From positions 1 through 64,000 of the forward strand of contig PS015033.1 of the NCBI GenBank assembly GCA_048213135.1: a stretch of DNA of 64,000 bases, read 5' to 3'. Under the pieces are notes generated by a model. It searched no databases. It was not told the DNA's origin and saw only the letters and a program-made list of their open reading frames with translations. The position numbers and the translations under genes were made by a program. Positions 43,201 through 54,958 of this stretch are shown here, piece after piece (the stretch's first letter is position 1; each line of letters opens with the position of its first letter). This stretch comes from Reclinomonas americana ATCC 50394. Lineage: Eukaryota; Jakobida; Jakobea; Jakobida.

Positions 43201-45269
43201 GTGAGCACATGCCCAGCTCTTCAACCTCCTCCTTGATATCCTTCTCCTTCTTCTCTTTTCTTCTTTTTTCCTTCTGGGTCGTCCTCGTCCTCAGTTATCT
43301 TCATCTTCTACATCATCATCATGTTCTCCTGCTTCTCCTCCTCCTCCTTCTCGTCCACAGTCTTCTCCTCCTCCTCCTTCTTCTTCTTTTTCTTCTTCCC
43401 TCTTTGCTCTTTCTTTTTCTTCTTGGTCGTCTTCGTCCTCAGTAATATTCTTGTTCTTCATCATCATTATGTTCTCCTGCTTCTCCTCCTCCTCCTTCTC
43501 GTCCACAATCTTCTCCTCCTCCTCCTCCTTCCTCTTCTTCTTCTTTGCTCTTTCTTTTCCTTCTGGGTCGTCCTCGTCCTCAGTAATATTCTTGTTCTTC
43601 ATCATCATTATGTTCTCCTGCTTCTCCTCCTCCGCCTTCTCGTCCACAGTCTTCTCCTCCTCCTTCTTCTTCTTCTTCTTTGCTCTTTCTTTTTCTTCTG
43701 GGTCGTCTTCGTCCTCAGTAATATTCTTGTTCTTCATCATCATCTTATATTTCTTCTTGCTTCTCTCTCCTTCTCGTCCTTCTCGTCCGCAGTCTTCTCA
43801 TTCGTCTACTTCTTCTTCTGCTTCTTCCCTCTGCTCCGTTTTCATTTTCTTCTTGGTCATCCTCGTCCTCAGTTATCGTCTTCTTCTCCTCCTCCTACTT
43901 CTCCTCCTCCTCCTCCTTCTCCTCCTCGTCCCCAGTCTTCTCCTTCTTCTTCTCGTTATTCTTCTTCTGCTCCTTCCTGTTTCTCTCTCCTTCTCCTCCG
44001 TCTTGTCCTCAGCTTTCTACTTCTACTACTTCTCTTTATTCTCCTTCTCCTCCTTCTTGTCCTCAGTTTTCTACTTCTACTACTTCTCTTCATTCTTCTT
44101 CTCTTCCTTTTCCATCTCTCCACCATCAGCCACTCACCGAGGATTCCGCCGTAAACACCGCTAGTCCATCTTCCGCAATACCGAGCGTCTTTGGTTGACC
44201 GGCGTTCTGTGTCTCGCGGGTGAGCTCCACACACAGCAATGATCTCTCCTTGACACGTCAGACGAACCGTGACGCGATATCTCGTAAAGGCTCCCAGTGG
44301 CGTATTGTGCGCAAGCACCATGTACTCGTGTTGCGCTTCCAGTCTGTCCAGTCCTCGCGCTCGCCGATACGCCGCAAACAGACGCTGCTGCCAGTACTCG
44401 TACGAGTGTGGTGACACCCACGACGGCAAGTACTCTTGCAGACCAATTCGACTGTGTGTGCGCTTGTCAGATATTGGGCACTCAACTATAACAGGAGCAG
44501 CAGCAGTGATTGAGGCGCAACTCAAAAAAGCCCTCCTTGTGCACATTCGGGTTGAAATCTCCAAACGTCGCCTGCAACGCCAGCGCCGCCAACCGCACAG
44601 CAATCTTCTCGCTGCACAAGTAGGCGCCGTTGACGACCATGAACTTGTACTCCTCGAACATGAGTTGCATGCCGATCGGGTCCGAGATCTTCACCGGCAC
44701 CTTGTGCACACGCAGTTTGAAGCACAGCGACGAGTTGTGTGCCACGCCGCACTCGCGGAGCGTCTTGTGGAGTGGGAGCCAGCGGTCTGCGCGTCGTGTG
44801 TTAGATAAAGGGAGAACGGGGAGAATGGGAGAGTGTGGAGAAACGAAACAGAAAGTCTCCGAGCCAGTCCTCTCCGGCAGGCTCAGTGCGTAGAGTTGGC
44901 GAAAGGTGTCGTCGCGAAAGTCGATTTTGTCGCACACGTGGTCGAAGAGGGCCTGCGGGGGAGGAGAAGGAGAAAGAAGGGGGTAAGAAGGGGAAGGGGA
45001 GAAGGGGGTAAGAAGGGAAGGGAAAGAGAGAGAGGGAGACATAGAAGCAATTGTTGTCGCTGCCTTTCTAACTCTATCGCTCGCTCCATGTGTGTGTGTG
45101 TGTGTGATTGCGGGAGGAGAGTGAGTATGGGTGAGAGTGGGTGGGTGCGTGTGTGAGAGTGAGAGTGAGAGAGTGAGAGAGTGAGAAAGAGAGAGAGAGA
45201 GAGTGAGGGATTGCGTGTGTGTGCGTGCGTGCAACTGCGAAACGATCATGCACGAGATACACAGCCAAC

Positions 45270-45350
<81 letters not shown>

Positions 45351-45779
45351 NNNNNNNNNNNNNNNNNNNNATTGGGAAAGTGTGTGGGACACGGGGATAC
45401 CGGCGCAGACAAGCAAGCAACAGCTGCCAGTCCAACTGTATGTAGAGCATCAACACAAGCACTACACTTGACAGTTGCAGCAGTAGACTTTTCTGTGTGC
45501 GTCTGTGCATCGTTCTCGGAACTTCGAACTCTTGCAAGTCGAGAACTGCATCGCGATTTCTTTTTCACAAAGTGTGCAGTTGGTGTTGAAGGCGATCAGG
45601 CGCTTCATGGGAGTCGATCGGCTGCTCAAGGCACCGTGCAAGTTGCATTCGATGTTGTCGACGTTGCATTGTACAGGTGGTTTTTGCGCACTGTCGACAC
45701 GAGGGTCGCGGAATTTTCTATACACCTTCTCCGCCACCTCCTGCTTCTGGACCCGCACTTTCACTTTCCGCATGATCAT
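40291..45779 (-). CDS. FERM domain and leucine-rich-repeat protein
   Basis: The probable ATG at 45777-45779 (MIMRKVKVRVQKQEVAEK) is tentative. Downstream, 44955-44150 encodes FERM lobes F1 and F2: ALFDHVCDKIDFRDDTF, RQLYALSLPERTG, WLPLHKTLRECGV, FKLRVHKVPVKI, CSEKIAVRLAALALQATFGD and EYLPSWVSPHSYEYWQQRL. The F3 (PH-like) lobe follows at 43200-42900 (YVKFKVWSASAFGVVLVYF, CTPEMSTQIVELLTML). From about 42450 to 40291 there are roughly a dozen LRRs (for example ITKIDLSKNNLRDSG, LVWLNVSGNSISDGG, LRRLSMQHNNMD, SLRKLDLSQNFL). FERM domains bind membrane phosphoinositides or receptor tails; the LRR half probably binds proteins. Stop at 40291. F1 is incomplete, with a missing exon possibly at the gap 45351-45370. 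Confidence 0.78.
41038..41145. repeat. (TTACC)n pentanucleotide array in a FERM-LRR intron
   Basis: On the sense strand it reads as six consecutive AGGTAAG motifs followed by polypurine. It lies in the intron between LRR exons ending RTLDCRDNRLG and beginning FEPPEQPPESAP. Confidence 0.9.
43270..43900. repeat. Minisatellite of about 140-150 bp in a FERM-LRR intron
   Basis: Pyrimidine-rich on the plus strand, with about four units each containing TCTGGGTCGTCCTCGTCCTC, then AGTAATATTCTTGTTCTTC. On the sense strand three adjacent units stay open as a Lys/Glu-rich 150-residue frame, each carrying KNKNITEDEDDPE. Predicted intron boundaries (donor after GVYGGILG near 44150; acceptor near 43200) make it non-coding. 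Confidence 0.8.
45284..45350. repeat. (CT)n-(CA)n microsatellite at gap edge
   Basis: A TC run followed by AC units abutting the 20-N gap 45351-45370, within the first intron of the FERM-LRR gene. Confidence 0.95.
45371..45690. repeat. Direct duplication, copy A
   Basis: Begins ATTGGGAAAGTGTGTGGGAC and is about 85% similar to 45956-46275 in the same orientation, including the segment around GCAGTTGGTGTTGAAGGCGA. It lies in the first intron of the FERM-LRR gene. A minus-strand frame (LIAFNTNCTLCEKE, FSTCKSSKFRERCTD) is partly shared by both copies, but no gene is supported. Confidence 0.85.
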
Positions 45780-45955
45780 CGGCCATCATCGCGGCGCCCG
45801 TGCGCCGAAGCTCGGCCGTGGACATGGCCCGCCCTCCGCCCATGGATGCACGAGTGGGTGTGCTGCTGGAGGAGCCGGAGGAGCCGGAGGAGGAGGGAGG
45901 TGGCGGTGGGGAGAAGGTGGGGGAGGAGAGGCGGTGATTGCATGATGACATGTGA

Positions 45956-46275
45956 TTGGGAAAGTGTGTGGGACGTGGAGATACCGGCACCAAAGACAAG
46001 CAAGCAACAGCTGCTGGTGAAGTCCAACTGTAGCCACAGTATGGCATTAAGCAGTTGTCTTAATAACAGCAGCAGCGGACATTTCTTCGTGCGTCTGTGC
46101 GTCGTTCTCGGAACTTCGAACAATTGCAAGTCGAGAACTGCAGTGCTGCAGCGTGGTTTCTTTTACGCAAAGTATGCAGTTGGTGTTGAAGGCGATCAGG
46201 CACTTCATGGAAGCCGATCGGCTGTTCAAGGCACTGTGCGAGTTGCATTCGATATTGTCGACGTCGACGTCGCGC
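45956..46275. repeat. Direct duplication, copy B
   Basis: Second copy, about 585 bp from copy A, in the divergent spacer (45780-46414) between the FERM-LRR gene and the SLC22A18-like gene. The rest of that spacer is GC-rich (GGAGGAGCC units) and should contain both promoters. Confidence 0.85.
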
Positions 46276-46414
46276 TGTGGTTGCACTTGCTGCGACTCGA
46301 GCTCGTCGCGGACCACAGCGGCGACGACAACAGTGACACAGCTGCATCATATCAGCACTTGTGCAAGCTTTCCGAAGTCGGACGCGACCTTCGGACTGAA
46401 AACTCCGAGTTACC

Positions 46415-49400
46415 ATGGCTTCGCGCGCTGGATTCCTCGGTCTCTCGCCGCAGCTCTGTTGCGTGTCTCTCGCTTGAAGTGCCAAGTCAGTCTCTGTCTC
46501 ACAGTGACGCACGCATGTGCACGCAGGGCTGCTGTACATCAACATCGCGTTGTACGCGATTGCCTTTCAGTTTCGCGCTCACTCTCTCTCTCTCTCTCTT
46601 CCTCCTCCTCCTTCTTGCTCTTCCTGTTGTTGTTGTTCTCTCTCTCTTCTTCTCCTCTTCGTTCTCCTGTGTCTCCTTGTCTTCATCTTCTTCATCTTCT
46701 TCTTCTTCTGATACTCTTTCATTTACTCACTCCTCTCCTCTCCTCCTCCCTCTTTCTCCCTCTCTCTTTCTCCCTCTCTCTTCTTCTTCTCCCCCTCCTC
46801 TCTCTCTCTCTCTCTCATATTCCTCGTTCGCAGGATGCAAATGCCTCTCTTACCGCACTTGTCCAAGCAACTCGGCGCCGACACCAGCGACTATGCGTAC
46901 ATGCAAACCGCCTTTGCGGTGGTGCAGTCTGTGGGTGGAGTGCTGGCGGGACCGCTGATGGATCGCTTTGGGCCGAAGATTGTCGTTGAGTGGCGAGAGG
47001 GAAGGAGGGAGGGAGGGAGAGAAGGCGACTTGACAATGAGAGCTCCATGCCCTCTTCGGCATGTTTCCTGCTGCCGATTGGTACAGTGGAGCATGCTTGG
47101 GGTTGTCTTCGCCCTTTCTGTTCGAGGCACCTCTCTGCAGTGAGAAAGACTCTCAAGACGAGAGTCTGAACGTCTGTCTTGGTTGTCTCAGTCTCCACTG
47201 TTCAAGGCACCTCTCTGCAGTGAGAGAGAAACTCGATCTGGTCCTGCTACCTGCACCACTGTGACCAACAACTCGAGAGTGCCTTTGTTGTCTTTAGTCT
47301 CCGCAATGAGAAAGACCAGAGTCTGGCACGTCTTTCTTGGTTGTCTCCACTCTCCGATGAGCTCTTTCTGTCTGTGTCGCCTCTCTGCAGTGAGAGAGAA
47401 ACTCGATCTGCTCCTGCTTCCTGCGCCACTGTGGCCAACAAGCCGAGAGTGCCTTTGTTGTCTCGAGTCTCTTTAGATGTGCATTTTCTGTCGAGGCATG
47501 TGAAAGACCTTCAAGACTGGAGTTTGGCACGTCTTTCTTGGTTGTCTCCACTTTCCAACGTGCTCTTCTGTTCGTGTAACTTCTCTGCTGTGAGAGAGAA
47601 CCTGTCATGTGGACTCCAGTGCCTTCGATATGAAGTCAGTTCTGCATGCACTCAACCACTGAGGGAACATCTCTCTTTGTCGTGAGCACGTGCAGACCAT
47701 CCTGTGCCACCAGCCAATCACATTGTTTCCTTTGCGTGCTGCCAGAGCACTACTTTCTAATCATCCCTCTCGCAGCTCCTGATGTCTTTCGGCTCAAGCG
47801 CCCTGTGCTACATGCTCACGGCCATGGCATCGTCAATGGTTCAGTCAACCCGCTCTCTCTTCCCCGTCGTCAATTTATTTCGCTGACAACCCTCTTCCCC
47901 TTCCGTCTTCCGTCCTCCTGCCTTCCGTCTTCCCCCTTCCCCTTCCCCCACTCTGTCTTCCCCCCTTTCCGTCTTCCCCCCTTTCCGTCTTGCCCCCTTC
48001 CGTCTTAACCCCGTCCTCTTCTCCCTCCCCTTTGCCCTCTTCCGTCCTCCTCCCTTCCGTCCTCCTCCCTTCCCCCTCCCCCTTCTCTTCCCACCTTTAC
48101 CCCTTCCCCTTTTTCTCCCCCCTTTCCCTCCCCAGACCTGGCTGGTCCTCTCGCGCCTGCCAACACTCTTCCAGCACAGCTTCCTGGCCGGCAACGCACT
48201 GGTCACACTGCTCTCCGACGACAAGAACCGTGCCAGGCTGCTCGGCTACGTCGGTCTCGCCTACGGTATGCACCAACCGTCTCACTCCTCCCCTCCGTAT
48301 TCTCATCGCCGTCTCTCCACGCACAGGTGTCGGCTTTGCTGTCGGTGTGTCTTTCACATGCGTCCCTCTTTGTGCAACTCGAAGCCTCACCACCCCCTTC
48401 TCATCACCAGGTCCGGCGATTGGCGGTATTCTGAGTGACATTTCGCTGCAGTTTGCGGCCTGGGTTTCGTCGGTGCTCTCCCTCGTGTCCATGGTGTGGA
48501 TGACCGTGTCCATGGTCAACCCGGTGCCGGTGGCGCTCGCCACCCCCGGCAGCTCCTCATCGTTGCGCCCTTGGTCTTCAATGTCTACCGCACGCAGATT
48601 CTACATTGCTTACTCTCTCGCGCTTGCAGACAAGAGATGCAGCCACTCACGGCGGGCGAGACCGATCAGGAAGTCGACGATGTCGCCAACGACCCGCCCA
48701 AGGCTTCCGCCACGAGCACTGGCGGTCGCCTCTCCGACATTCTGCGAGTGATGCGAACTGGCAATGTGCCGTCGCTACTCATCATCAAGATTGTCGTCGG
48801 GTACGTCTGTTATTGTGTCTCCCTTCTGCACTGCTTGCCTAACTTACCGACCGTGCAGGTTTGCCACGGCACTCTTCCACTCCATTATGTCCATGGTGCT
48901 GGCTGTCGAGCCCTTCTCGCTCGGACCTCGTGAAACCGGTGCGTTGCGGACGTTGACGAGAGGCGTGTGCTGTCTTTGCTGACAATGTTTTGCAGGTTAC
49001 TTGATGTCGTATGTGGGAGTGTTGGCTGGTAAGCTCTTCTTGTGTTCTCATTTCCCCTCTTCTTAACGGTTGTTGCATCGATGCATGATCCGTCGCCTTC
49101 TTTTTGTTCTTCTTCAATTTTTCTGTGATTACCACTCACTGAAGCTCGTTGGGTGGTCAGCGGTGACACAGGGACTGGTGATTGGCTGGGCGACACGCCG
49201 ATTCTCATTCAACAACATTGTCCGCGTGTGCATCTTGGCACTGGCTGGCGCATGTTGCGTCTCATGTCTCGCGAGAGTTGAGACGAGATTATCGACGACT
49301 CATTCGCGGGATTGTGTGTAGACTTTGGACTCATCTACGCCACTAACGTGTGGTTCCTCGTCCTCGATATTATTCCCATGGTCATTGCCGGTTCGCTGTT

Positions 49401-49830
49401 GGCCAACGCCATCACAACACTGGTACGTGAAAGAGAGAGAGAGAGGGATGCGAAGCGGTCACTTCGCTCATTGTGCTCCTGCAGATGACCCTGAATGTTC
49501 CCAAGTCCAACGCTGGCACCGTGTCGGGCGTCGATATGGGGTCTCTATTGTCTCTCTTCGCCCCAACTTTAATCACATCTGACTCACCTTCTCTCGTCTC
49601 GCAGCATTTCGTCGGGCGTGCGCGTGTTCTCCCCAGCCGCCGGTGGCCTCATCCTCAGATACTTTGGCTTCTCGTACGTCGGCGGCATTTGCTCCATGCT
49701 CTCCCTCGCCACTTTCGCTCTGCTACAAGGTACGGATGATGCCAGCTCCTCTGCCTTCCTCGCCATCTCCTCACACACTGGTACAGGTGGCGTGCTCAAG
49801 GTGGAGGCCACCGTCACGAAATCCGAATGA
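46415..49830 (+). CDS. SLC22A18-like major facilitator transporter
   Basis: Starts at ATG 46415 in a good context (accATGg) and stops at TGA 49828-49830. Exons: 46415-46457, 46527-46569, 46834-46981, 47776-47838, 48136-48265, 48327-48344 (18 nt), 48411 onward, and several further short exons. It encodes about 12 hydrophobic segments. Similarity to the SLC22A18 (ORCTL2) group is clear in order: YINIALYAIAFQMQMPLLPH, LSKQLGADTSDYAYMQTAF, the MFS loop GPLMDRFGPK, LLGYVGLAYGVGFAVGPAIG, the central loop EMQPLTAGETDQE, SDILRVMRTGNVPSLLIIK, ETGYLMSYVGVLA, AVTQGLVIGWATRRFS and RVFSPAAGGLILRYFGFSYV. The substrate is unknown; family members are proposed organic-cation exporters. The junction near 48570-48630 is unresolved. 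Confidence 0.85.
46585..46830. repeat. Polypyrimidine (CT)n/(CTT)n intron of the SLC22A18-like gene
   Basis: Almost pure C/T on the sense strand, ending at the acceptor TTCGCAG of exon 3. Confidence 0.9.
47120..47610. repeat. Intronic tandem repeat with CTCTCTGCAGTGAGAGAGAA core
   Basis: Degenerate units recur near 47129, 47208, 47381 and 47577, each followed by sequence around GTCTTTCTTGGTTGTCTC. They lie in the 794-bp intron between exons 3 and 4 of the SLC22A18-like gene. No coding signal. Confidence 0.75.
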
Positions 49831-49908
49831 TAGATACGCACACACGCGCAGAAACGAGTCCGACGAACAGCAGCGGCTCATTACATGGATTCTTGTTCTC
49901 TTTTTTTG

Positions 49909-51382
49909 TTAAAAAAGCTTGAGCTTTCCTGTTACTGCGTCGATACGGCTCTTGTAGTCTGCGGAGGGATGATATGTCAAGGCAGAAAGCGAGGTGTGAA
50001 GATAGGGCGAGGAAAAGAGACGAACCAGGCCCGAATGCCACACTGCATGCACAGAATGATGAGTCTCTCGTGTGCATACTGATAAAACATAAGCAAACAC
50101 AACGCACCACGTCAACGATCCCGATTCAACCTGCGACAATGGGAAAGAATGGGTGAGCTGTTGTATATTTCGAAGGGAGCACGGTGTCGGCATCTCACCT
50201 GCGTACGACCGGCATCGAAAATGGGGCACGCACTCACTCCAGACCGCTCAGCGGCACTGAACAGCGCCATTCTGGTTTGCCGCAACGCATGAGACTCTGA
50301 CGAGGATCGAGAAAAGGAAAGAACCGACATGAAACACGCAACAGTGTGCCCGCATTCCTCGTCCGCAACACGATGATTGGCTCGCCATTGACCTCCCAGT
50401 GCGACCGCAACAGTGCATTCGCTGCCTTGGCGCCACCCAACGCCGCATGACAGCACTGCGACGAAATCTTGCCCGTCGACTGCGTGCACAAAGAATGAGC
50501 ACAGCACGACATAACATGCAAGCACAGGTCGACGCTCACCATTTTCAAGTCTTCGCGCACAACGATAATCATCCGCACCTCGCCAGAACGCGGATCGTCG
50601 CCCTCACCCGCAGCCGGCGGCGGTGGTGGCGCCGCACCAGCCATCATCGACAACAACTGCGCGGTCAACGAGTCGAATCCTACTGCCCCGAATGGACAAG
50701 TCTGAGACAGAAGAAGAGAACAAACAAAGAAAGTATGAAAGGAAGTGAAAGAAAAGGAGAGAGAACGAAAGAGAGATAGAGAAAGAGAGAAAAAGAAGAG
50801 AGAAGGGCAGAGACAGATAGACAGACAGACAGAGAGAGAGAGAGAAGGGCAGAGAGAGAGAGAGAGCGAGAGAGAAAGATAGAAAGACATGGAGGCAAGA
50901 AGATGCCGCGAACCTCCAGGCGCCATGGATCCAGAAGCCGACGAGCCACCTGGTGGAGCTGGAGGAGGCCCAGAAGAGGCCTCGCCGGCAGGGGAAGCAT
51001 GCTGCAACAAGTGACAAGCTCAGACAACTCGGGAAGGCCTCATTTGGTCATTCAGTCACTATCCGTTCTCAGTCTCTCTCCCTCAGCCCACTGTGCATGC
51101 TCCCATTGGTTTCTCTTCTCCCTTCATCTCTCAGACTCTTCCCTTGATCTCTGCTCCTCAGTCTCCCTTCGCCTCTCATTGCTGTGCTTCTACACTCTCT
51201 CTGTGCCTCTGTTGCTTTCTCTCTCTCTTCTCATTCTCTCAATGCCTGTCCCCTTTGCACCTTCTCTCCCTTCTCTCTCCCTCTCTCTCCCTCTCTCATT
51301 CCCCACCTGCATGAACTGCTCCTCATCCTCATCCACCAGATCCTCCGCCAACGCCACCGCTGTTTGCATGCATGCAAGAGTG

Positions 51383-51464
<82 letters not shown>

Positions 51465-51679
51465 GTACGTACACGTACCGTACGTACCGTACGTACGTAC
51501 CGTACGTCCGTACCGTACCGTACCGTACCGTACCGTACCGTACCGTACCGTACCGTACCGTACCGTANNNNNNNNNNNNNNNNNNNNCCGTACCGTACCG
51601 TACCGTACCGTACGTACGTACGTACGTACGTACGTACGTACGTACGTACGTACGTACGTACGACGACGACGACGACGAG

Positions 51680-51755
<76 letters not shown>

Positions 51756-51958
51756 ATCACTATCGCACCTTCCTCCACTGTGCTGGCCACAGTCGCCAAC
51801 GCCTCAGACTTGGTTTGCGAAAAGCCCAACGCGATCAGCTCATTGTAAACCTCCACGCTCCTGTGTTATAACAATGAGACACAAGAGAGAGTGAGACTCT
51901 GCCTCTCTCACACACACACTGACCCACAGAATGTCGACGAAGGCGGTGCTGATGCCAT
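49909..51958 (-). CDS. Peptidyl-tRNA hydrolase 2 with N-terminal UBA domain
   Basis: Starts at ATG 51956-51958 (exon 51958-51924, MASAPPSSTFC); the stop TAA is at 49909-49911. The N-terminus is a UBA domain (EVYNELIALGFSQTKSEALA, TVEEAVALAEDLVDEDEE). A Pro/Gly/Ser linker follows, then the PTH2 catalytic domain: VRMIIVVREDLKM, TGKISSQCCHAALGG (conserved GK and H), WEVNGEPIIVL, CPIFDAGRTQV and the terminal RIDAVTGKLKLF. PTH2 cleaves peptidyl-tRNA released from stalled ribosomes. The intron at about 51375-51770 carries AG and ACGT microsatellites and a gap. The last intron phase was not fully resolved. It is tail-to-tail with the SLC22A18-like gene, whose stop is 79 bp away. Confidence 0.87.
50730..50900. 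repeat. Purine-rich (GAGA)n intron of the PTH2 gene
   Basis: AG/GACA simple sequence on the plus strand, C/T on the sense strand. Confidence 0.85.
51384..51755. repeat. Compound (AG)n-(CCGTA)n-(ACGT)n-(CGA)n-(AG)n microsatellite with 20-N gap
   Basis: AG run, then TACG and CCGTA units, gap 51568-51587, more CCGTA, then TACG units, CGA and AG again. It has the same element order as 26108-26795, in an intron of an unrelated gene. Confidence 0.95.
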
Positions 51959-51983
51959 GCTTTCTCTCTCAATCTTTCTTTTA

Positions 51984-53061
51984 TCAATCAGATGACAGTG
52001 ACTCATCACTGCTCGGAGGTGACACTGGTCGCGTCTTGTTGCCCGATCGCGTCTTTGGTGGACTGCCACTGGCCATCGGCTTCTCCTTCTTCTTACTCGT
52101 CGTCTTCGTCTTCGCCTTTGTCGGTTTCTTCTTCGTCTTCTTCGTTGATGGTGGAGTTGTCTTGCGACGCTTGCGAGGTGGCGAGGCAGCGGCTGTTGTT
52201 GTCTCGGAGAAGACGGCGAAGCCTGATCCTTCAGAGTCCGAGTCGATGAGGTCTCTGGTCGACGTCGGTCGCTTCTGCTTCTTCTTCTTCTTCTTCGTTG
52301 CTGCTGCGTCTTCCTCCTCCTCCTCATCGTCGTCGTCCTCGTCGTCTGAGCCCAGCATGCCCTTGGCGCGTTGCTGCTCGAACCACTGCTGGTACTCCAT
52401 CTCCACTTGCTCTGCAAGAGACTACAGGTCAGCAGGGAGTGGAAGACACAAGAGAGATGATGCCGTAACTGTTGCGTGCCGGCTGCTGCGCCGTGTCATC
52501 GTCCTCGTCACCACCGTCACTCTCGTCCTCGTCCTCGTCCTCGAATGTGTAATCAAAGTCGTACACTCGCTCACGCGCCTGCCGGCGAAGACGCTCGTCC
52601 ACGTTCTCCTCCTCTCCTTCTTCCTCCTCATCCGCAAAGTCGGACATGCTGCGTGTCGATGGAAACGCAGAGAGTGACGAGGTTGAGCCGTTGCGTTTTC
52701 GAGGAGGGCGAGGCGCGCGTGATGGGGCGCTGCTGCTGCCACGAGGGCGCGCACTGGAGCGCTGTGGGAAAGGTAAACAGAAATGGTCAGCAAAGGAGAG
52801 AGGGAAGGAGGGGAATAGGGAAAGGGCGAGCAAATGGGAGAGAGATGGGGGAGAGCAAGAGGGGGAGAGCGGGAGACCGAGAGTGAGAAGGTGGAGAGCG
52901 AGAGGGGAGAGCGAGAGGGGAGAGCGAGAGGGGAGAGCGAGAGGGGAGAGCGAGAGGGAGAGCGAGAGGGAGNNNNNNNNNNNNNNNNNNNNGTGGGGAG
53001 AGCGAGTGGGGAGAGCGAGTGGGGAGAGCGAGTGGGGGAGAGCGAGAGAGCGGGAGAGAGC

Positions 53062-53093
<32 letters not shown>

Positions 53094-54905
53094 GAGAGAA
53101 GAGCAAGAGAGAGCCATGAACTGCATGTCGCACCGTGTTCTTCTTCAGCAGTCGGAAGAATGCACCCGCTCGCAGTCGACACAGCGTCGACTTATTCTCG
53201 GTGTGGCTGTACTCCAAGCGTGAACGACGGAACTCCTGCAGCAGTGTTGAGTGCACTCTCTCGCGCACGCAAAGCCCAGCGCAACACACCTTGCCCTCGG
53301 CTTGCAATACATCCGAAATCGCCTTGGAAAACACCGTGCCCGTGTCACCCAGGTCAGCCGCGGCACGCTGGCCCACCGTCTCCACCGCTGTGCGAGCAAG
53401 GAGATTTCAGTTCAAGCACCAATTTCACACTCAATCATGCTGACGATGACGCAACGCTGCGCCGCCAAGTGCCTCTTGGCCAACTCGTACGCCTCCGACG
53501 CATTCAACACCTGGCGCGGATCGAACAGGTCGCCACCGCACAACGCCTCCGAACCACGCAGTCGCGCACCGTCGCCCAGCAAGCAACCAATGGGCACCAG
53601 TGGATTCCGTTCGCTGATCACGGTGCGCGCGGCGAGCAGTGCATCGACCACCGACTCGGACGGCTGCTCGAACACGGGAGTCGTCGCGCCGAGAAGGACT
53701 CGTGGTGTCTCCTGTGGGTGTGACCAGAGAAGAGTCTGAGAGAGTGCGACATAGAGAACAAGGAGAAGGCGATGACAGGGAGAAGTGATCAAGTGAAGAG
53801 GCTGAATCCGATCCCACCTCGTACACGTACCTCCAATCCACCAAACGTGCGTACGCGGACCGCGGCCTCGTATTCCGGTGAAATGGTGCTGGATGGAGGC
53901 AATTGCGGTGGCGGTGGTGGTGGAGGAGGAGCCTCGACTGCTGCCGCCGCTGCTGCAGCCGCCGCCGCCACCGCCTGCCCCGCGTTCCGCTTCTCCTTCA
54001 TACGCCGCCACTGCTCCAGTTGCGCCTCGTTCAGCAGCTGCTCGGCCGCCGGCTCCGGCAACTCCCGGCCCTTCTCCAAACACACTTGCACGAGCGGATG
54101 CGGTGGCATGCGCTGCGGTTCCGCCTGCACGAATCGCTCACCGCGTCGCTCCAGCTCCCTCACGAATACCTTGGATCGCGGATCACACAGTGCGCGCCAC
54201 ACGCGCAGCGCGTCCAGCATGCGTCGCTGCATGAGCACCCGTCCCAATCGCTGCAGCTCCTGACTCAGCTCCACCGACACTGGAATGCGCAGTGGCGGCA
54301 CCGACTGCTGCCCGACAAAGAACGCATAGAGGGCGTACAGAGCGCCGACTTTGACGCGCAGGTCGGCACTGATGCTCAGAAAGGCGGTGCATGTGTTGAA
54401 CAGCTCGAACACGAATTGTCGGTCGTCCACGTTGTCGAGGGAGCTCACGTAGGGCATGAGGATGCCCATGTGGTGCTCACGCCACAGTCGTTTGAAGGTG
54501 GTGAAGGAGCAGTCGCCCTCCTGAGAAAAGGGAGAGGGGAGGAAGGGGGAAGGAAGGAGAAGGGTGAGGAGAAGGGGAAGGAGAAGGGGTGTGGAGAAGG
54601 GGGTGAGGAGGGGAAGGAGAAGGGTGAGGAGAAGGGGGAGAAGGGGAAGGGGGGAGAGGAAGGGGGAAGAGAAAGGGGAAGAGAAAGGGGGAAGAGAAGG
54701 GTAAAGAGAAGAGGGAAGAGTGGGGAAGAGAAGGGAAGGAGAAGGGGAAAGAGAAGGGGGAAGGAGAAGGGGGAAGACAAGGGGGAAGGAGAAGGGAGAA
54801 GAGGAAGGGGAAGAGAAGGGGGAAGAGGAAGGGGAAGAGGAAGAAGAAGAACATGGAAAAATGAGAGCAAATGAGTGATGAGAATGCAGAGTTGTCAGAT
54901 GCAAT

Positions 54906-54958
<53 letters not shown>

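Noticed and set aside
43291-43743. Lys/Glu-rich 150-residue protein
   Set aside because: Lies within a predicted FERM-LRR intron and is a minisatellite; kept only as a finding.
45219-46958. A 579-codon plus-strand open frame
   Set aside because: It crosses a CA microsatellite, a gap, both direct-duplication copies and several SLC22A18-like exons in the wrong frame.
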